Assembly: GCA_005772895.1 (NCBI GenBank) | Contig: SXIH01000020.1 | Coordinates: 1-38,639 of the forward strand | Length of the DNA stretch: 38,639 bases | DNA from: Bacteroidota bacterium | GTDB taxonomy: Bacteria > Bacteroidota > Bacteroidia > 2-12-FULL-35-15 | Direction of reading: 5' to 3' | Shown: positions 34,214 to 38,639 of the stretch, in pieces | Position numbering within the stretch: the stretch's first letter is position 1 | Layout of the letters: the number at the start of each line of letters is the position of its first letter | The notes under the pieces: model-generated | Databases searched by the model: none | Seen by the model: the letters and a program-made list of their open reading frames with translations, nothing else | Told to the model about the DNA's origin: nothing | Translations under genes and position numbers: made by a program

Positions 34214-34849
34214 ATGAAATTTTTGGTTATTTCCAGTTCCAGTGAAATAGAAAATGAAGCTCAAATTATTACGAGTTTATTTGAAGCCGGATTGGATCAT
34301 TTTCATTTAAGAAAACATAAACTTTCTACTAAAAAAACAAAGGATTTACTAAAAGCTATTCCTGCTCATTTTCACGACAGAATTGTTCTTCACTCGCATC
34401 ACAACCTGGCAAGAAAATTTAATTTAAAAGGAATTCACCTCACTAAATCGCATCTTAAAAAAAGATTCAAAACCTGGTTGACAATTAAATTGATTCAATT
34501 AAAAAATCCTGAAATTGTTATCACAACTTCCTTCAGCAACATTGGTCAGCTATTTGAAAAAGAACATCGTTATCAGTACAATTATGTTTTTTTAAGTCCG
34601 ATTTTCGACAGCTTGAACAGCAAATTTCAAGGCGGATTTACTGAGCACAGTTTAAAGTCGGCTATTTTAAAAACTTCATTTAATGTTGTAGCTCGCGGTG
34701 GTGTAGACATTAACGCAATTGAAAAATCAAACGAAATAGGATTTGCAGGAATTGCATTTTATAGCTGCATCTGGAAGAAAAAAGATCCAGTAGTTGCGTT
34801 CAATAATTTAGTAGAACGCTTTCAGGAATTAAAAATTCCAATTGAGTAA
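34214..34849 (+). CDS. Thiamine phosphate synthase-like protein (ThiE/TenI family)
   Basis: 211-residue TIM barrel with the family order: FHLRKHKLS (pyrimidine-site region), GIHLTKSHL where ThiE has a GVHLGQxDL motif, VITTSFSNI, LSPIFDSLNSKF in the place of the GPxFPTxTK diphosphate loop, and VARGGVDINAIE. The diphosphate loop has lost its TxTK element, so activity as a real thiamine phosphate synthase is doubtful; a TenI-like or other role is possible. No other thi genes are near. Co-transcribed with the GGGP synthase (3-nt gap). The hairpin repeat at 34864-34882 follows the stop. Confidence 0.75.
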   Translation: MKFLVISSSSEIENEAQIITSLFEAGLDHFHLRKHKLSTKKTKDLLKAIPAHFHDRIVLHSHHNLARKFNLKGIHLTKSHLKKRFKTWLTIKLIQLKNPEIVITTSFSNIGQLFEKEHRYQYNYVFLSPIFDSLNSKFQGGFTEHSLKSAILKTSFNVVARGGVDINAIEKSNEIGFAGIAFYSCIWKKKDPVVAFNNLVERFQELKIPIE

Positions 34850-34894
34850 CCCATTCGACTACGCCTGCCTACCGCAGGCAGGCTCAGGGTGACA
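34850..34894. repeat. Nested palindromic repeat
   Basis: The outer pieces CCATTCGACTACG (to 34863) and CTCAGGGTGAC (from 34883) would join into a TTCGACTACGCTCAGGGTGAC-type sequence, a short repeat I recognise as frequent in bacterial genomes. Between them sits CCTGCCTACCGCAGGCAGG (34864-34882). With one flanking base each side (34863-34883) it forms 8-bp arms around a 5-nt loop. No T tract follows on the plus strand. Confidence 0.65.
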
Positions 34895-34909
34895 AATAAA
34901 AAGAGCAAC

Positions 34910-35875
34910 CTACATTTTTCCAAAATAATTGACCTCCTCACTTAAATTCAATCCAGGATTTTCCATTTGCATTTTTCTGCAACGCTCTAAAAAAGTAGCT
35001 TTAAATTTTTTATGGGAATCCGTTTCATAATTAAAAGGTCTGTGATTTTTTGCTGCAACAATTTCTTTGATCGAATTTAATAATTGGATTGATCTTTCAT
35101 CAAAATTAGCTGCAACAAACTTCTCAAAAATATAATTAACTGCTTGTTCATTTGGATGAACTAAATCTTCTTTATAAAAACGGTAATCTCTCAGATCATC
35201 CATCATTAGTTCATACGCAGGAAAATAAAAAACATTTTGGGATGTTAGTTGATGAACTGTTTCAATTAATCGGGCTTTACTTAAATTGTTTTCCACCACT
35301 CCATCGCGCATGTATCTAACTGGACTGATTGTAAAAACAATTTTCAATTTAGGATTGAACACTAATAGTTCTTTTATTAGAATCCCATATTCCTCCAACA
35401 TTTCAGAAACACTCAACATTGTTTTTGAAAATTCTTTTTGCGCTTGCTTGTGACAATTCCCAACCAACTGCTCATTTCTTTTATATACATGCGCTGAACC
35501 AAAAGTGATAAAAAGCCAGTCGGCATTTTTCAAAAAAGTATGCGCTTCAGAAATACTTTTATTAATGTTGGTCAAACATAGTTGTTTGTCAGGATTGGAA
35601 AAACGACTGTGATGCTCCCAAGAATTCCAACAATCGTTTGCGAAAAACAATTCTTTTTCAGTCACAAAATCAATCTTCATAAATCTGCGCAAAGCAACTA
35701 CTATACTTGATGGATTGTATAAAATTCCATGTGGATTTTGGAGAGTTTTAAATTTATGTTCCATCATCAAATCGCCAATATTTTCAGCAAAACAGGAACC
35801 GAGAAAAAGGAAATTATCTGAATAATTTATTTTTTTAGGAAAGGATGAAACTGAAAAGTTTAAATGGAAGTTCAT
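34910..35875 (-). CDS. GSCFA domain protein (SGNH-like hydrolase clan)
   Basis: 321 residues. The eponymous motif GSCFAENIG begins at residue 26, with the serine as likely nucleophile. WLFITFGSAHVYKR and EDLVHPNEQAVNYIFEKF supply the further conserved blocks, the latter containing the Asp-x-x-His pair expected of SGNH hydrolases. No signal peptide, so it is probably cytoplasmic. The substrate is unknown; the family is mostly bacterial and frequent in Bacteroidota. ATG start. It lies downstream of the LRR gene, but a 102-nt repeat-filled spacer separates them, so co-transcription with ribF-LRR is uncertain. Confidence 0.93.
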   Translation of the reverse strand: MNFHLNFSVSSFPKKINYSDNFLFLGSCFAENIGDLMMEHKFKTLQNPHGILYNPSSIVVALRRFMKIDFVTEKELFFANDCWNSWEHHSRFSNPDKQLCLTNINKSISEAHTFLKNADWLFITFGSAHVYKRNEQLVGNCHKQAQKEFSKTMLSVSEMLEEYGILIKELLVFNPKLKIVFTISPVRYMRDGVVENNLSKARLIETVHQLTSQNVFYFPAYELMMDDLRDYRFYKEDLVHPNEQAVNYIFEKFVAANFDERSIQLLNSIKEIVAAKNHRPFNYETDSHKKFKATFLERCRKMQMENPGLNLSEEVNYFGKM

Positions 35876-35881
35876 CTTGAA

Positions 35882-35980
35882 AAGTTAATTAAGTTGATTG
35901 GGTTAAGTAGGTTAAATAGGTTGAAGCTGTTTGAGAATTTCCCCATTTACTTAATTTCCTTAATTAACCCAATTAACTTA
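35882..35980. repeat. Inverted array of degenerate 9-nt repeats
   Basis: Five 9-nt units, AAGTTAATT, AAGTTGATT, GGGTTAAGT, AGGTTAAAT and AGGTTGAAG (35882-35926), face about four inverted units (35943-35980 read on the minus strand as AAGTTAATT, GGGTTAATT, AAGGAAATT, AAGTAAATG). A 20-nt pair, 35890-35909 against 35961-35980, matches at 18 positions. The right end overlaps the LRR stop codon. Confidence 0.7.
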
Positions 35981-36601
35981 CTGTTGACATTTACAATAAG
36001 GCGAAAAATACACTTTAGCATGCGGAATCATTGCTTGAATAGCACTTTGCTGAGCATCCGGAATAAGAATAACTCTCAAATCAAGCACTAACAAACTCTT
36101 CAGATATTTTAACTCTTCCGGAAAATTTTCAATGTTGTTACTCCACAGATCCAGGTTTTTTAATTTGGTTAGTTTCCCAACTGCAGGATGAATGGATGTT
36201 AATTCATTTTGATTCGCATTCAAATAAAACAGGTTAGACAAGTCACCAATTTGTGGTGGAAATTCTTGCAATACATTTTTTGAAATAGAAAAATATTGTA
36301 AATTTTTTAGTTCGGAAATTTCTGCGGGTATTTCTTTAATATTATTTTTTGTTAAATCTAAATATTGAAGATTTGGAAATTTTAAAATATCCATCGGAAA
36401 GGATTTCAATTTTTTTCTTCTCAATTCCAACTTAATTACTTTTTCAGGATTTTTTAACGCTTCTTCTAAACTCGTATACGCACGCATTGTATCTAGCGTA
36501 AGTGAATCGAGCAAAACTGTTTGAGAAAATAATTTACCGGAACAAAAAACAAGTAGTAGTAAAAAATTTATTTTAAAGAAATATGTAGTTTTAAATTTCA
36601 A
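35978..36601 (-). CDS. Secreted leucine-rich repeat protein
   Basis: 207 residues with a signal peptide (about 1-26, ending KLFSQ) and about five leucine-rich repeats of 23 residues (LQYLDLTKNNIKEIPAEISE, then LQYFSISKNVLQEFPPQIGD, and so on). The start is TTG at 36601: no ATG precedes the signal sequence, and the frame opens in a TTGA overlap with the ribF stop, suggesting translational coupling. It ends CKCQQ after FSPY. Bacterial LRR proteins bind other proteins; no partner is evident. It sits downstream of ribF without obvious functional relation. Confidence 0.88.
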   Translation of the reverse strand: MKFKTTYFFKINFLLLLVFCSGKLFSQTVLLDSLTLDTMRAYTSLEEALKNPEKVIKLELRRKKLKSFPMDILKFPNLQYLDLTKNNIKEIPAEISELKNLQYFSISKNVLQEFPPQIGDLSNLFYLNANQNELTSIHPAVGKLTKLKNLDLWSNNIENFPEELKYLKSLLVLDLRVILIPDAQQSAIQAMIPHAKVYFSPYCKCQQ

Positions 36602-37527
36602 GCTGATAATATTTTTAATGCGTTTTGTTTATCAATCGCTAAAGCACTTTTCAATTCATCCAATCCGGCAAACTTAAGCTCATCTCTTAGACGTTTAATA
36701 AAATAAATAGTTGCGTCTTCGCCATAAATAGTATCATTAAAATCAAATATATTCACTTCAATGCTTCTGCCCTTCCCTTCTATGGTTGGATTGTTTCCTG
36801 TATTTAACATTCCGCCATACAATTTGCCTTTTACTTCAGCCTTTACAACATAAACTCCATCAGCAGGAATAAGCTTATACTTATCATCTACAGAAATATT
36901 TGCAGTTGGATAACCAATTATCCTGCCTTTTTCATAACCTTTTACCACCTTACCAGAAAGTGAATAAGGATGTCCTAAATAACTCGAAGCCATTTCCACA
37001 TCTCCTGATTGAAGTGCTTTCCTGATTTTTGTGGAACTCACTTCTATATTATCAATATCCTTAGCCGGAATTTCTTCCACATCAAAACCATAAATAGGAC
37101 CAAACTCCTTCAAATGCTCAAATGAACCTTCGCGGTTACGCCCGAAGTGATGATTATACCCAATGATTAGCCGTTTTGTATGAATTTGATTCACTAAAAT
37201 ATTTCTGACAAATTCTATAGAAGTTAGTCGTGAAAACTCTTTTGTAAATGGATAAATAATGAGATGATCCACACCATATTTTTCCAGAAGTTGGATTTTT
37301 TCTTGCTGGGTATTCAATAATTTTAACTCATTATCATCCGGAAAAAGCACCATCCGTGGATGCGGATAAAAAGTCAACAAAACAGTTTCGCCTTGGTGTT
37401 TTTGAGCTACGTCTTTTAGTCGGGAAATAATTTTTTGGTGTCCTAAATGAACTCCATCAAAAGTGCCGGTAGTAACTATCGGATTTTTTACATCCTTAAA
37501 ATCTTCAATATTGGTATAAACCTTCAT
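36598..37527 (-). CDS. ribF: Bifunctional riboflavin kinase/FAD synthetase
   Basis: Phosphorylates riboflavin to FMN and adenylates FMN to FAD. The N-terminal nucleotidyltransferase domain has GTFDGVHLGHQ with HLGH at 27-30, then FYPHPR and GYNHHFGRNREG. The C-terminal riboflavin kinase domain has GYPTANI, GVYVV, MLNTGNNPTIEG and the E in SIEVNIFDF. The 309 residues match the family. ATG start. First gene of a pair with the LRR protein (TTGA overlap). The 212-nt spacer to the divergent atpD shows no FMN riboswitch-like structure. Confidence 0.97.
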   Translation of the reverse strand: MKVYTNIEDFKDVKNPIVTTGTFDGVHLGHQKIISRLKDVAQKHQGETVLLTFYPHPRMVLFPDDNELKLLNTQQEKIQLLEKYGVDHLIIYPFTKEFSRLTSIEFVRNILVNQIHTKRLIIGYNHHFGRNREGSFEHLKEFGPIYGFDVEEIPAKDIDNIEVSSTKIRKALQSGDVEMASSYLGHPYSLSGKVVKGYEKGRIIGYPTANISVDDKYKLIPADGVYVVKAEVKGKLYGGMLNTGNNPTIEGKGRSIEVNIFDFNDTIYGEDATIYFIKRLRDELKFAGLDELKSALAIDKQNALKILSA

Positions 37528-37692
37528 TCAATCAATGATATTTATCATACAAAAAGCTAACAGGTTTCGATAATTCCCTATAAATCAAGGTCTAAATCCC
37601 TTATCTTTTCTATAAAAATGCTGTATGATTTAAAGCATCAAATTTAATTATAAAAAAGTTAAAAATCGATTTTTTACATGAATAAAAATATG

Positions 37693-37700
37693 TAATTTCG
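37693..37700 (+). promoter_or_regulatory. -7 box for atpD
   Basis: TAATTTCG followed by CACTC, one base off TAnnTTTG and the same TAATTTCGCACT string as at ahcY. It lies 39 nt before the atpD ATG. The -33 region is only T-rich. Confidence 0.45.
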
Positions 37701-37721
37701 CACTCGAATTTTTAAAATTAA

Positions 37722-38639
<918 letters not shown>

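Overview
The window is an AT-rich chromosomal segment from a member of the Bacteroidota, probably a metagenome contig. The evidence is promoters of the TTTG-N19-21-TAnnTTTG type rather than -35/-10 boxes, no clear Shine-Dalgarno sequences, several TTG starts, a GSCFA protein, a carboxypeptidase-regulatory-like TonB receptor, type IX secretion (T9SS)-like C-termini, a PorV/PorQ-family barrel, a GGGP synthase, and an atpD gene apart from the rest of the ATP synthase genes. The genus cannot be told from this sequence.

Layout. 1-3740 (minus): protein quality control, tig-clpP-clpX. 3761-9246: a cold-shock protein, then three TPR sensor-like proteins, of which only one carries a complete SpoIIE/PP2C phosphatase domain. 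9295-11342: HU, tRNA-Leu(TAG), a flavin-reductase-like enzyme and a DUF3127 protein with an SSB-like acidic tip. 11365-14732 (minus): a tight three-gene membrane operon (flippase-like protein, GT2 glycosyltransferase, orphan OppC-type permease), divergent from ruvC. 15389-16258: greA-HIT operon with a terminator-like hairpin inside the greA leader. 16374-29592 (minus): the most distinctive block, a TonB-dependent receptor, a very large secreted protein A, a PorV/PorQ-family barrel, and a separately transcribed paralogue B of the large protein. 29924-30733: a divergent pair, a Lys/Arg-rich secreted protein and a surface lipoprotein that looks like a Rieske domain stripped of its cluster ligands, read from a 35-bp palindrome. 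30870-33327: S-adenosylhomocysteinase and a WG-repeat protein. 33470-34849: GGGP synthase and a ThiE-like protein. 34910-37527: GSCFA protein, a leucine-rich-repeat protein and ribF. 37740-end: atpD, truncated by the window, with an aberrant GC-rich tail.

How the genes may work together. The TonB receptor, large protein A and PorV-like barrel form a probable operon and may be a dedicated export or surface-display unit: PorV-type proteins are known to carry T9SS cargo, and A and B end in a CTD-like fold. Several spacers carry inverted arrays of degenerate 8-9-nt units, and several promoters are physically entangled with hairpins (greA, ahcY, the divergent pair at 30.27 kb). All functional statements rest on motif recognition by eye; no database search was possible.
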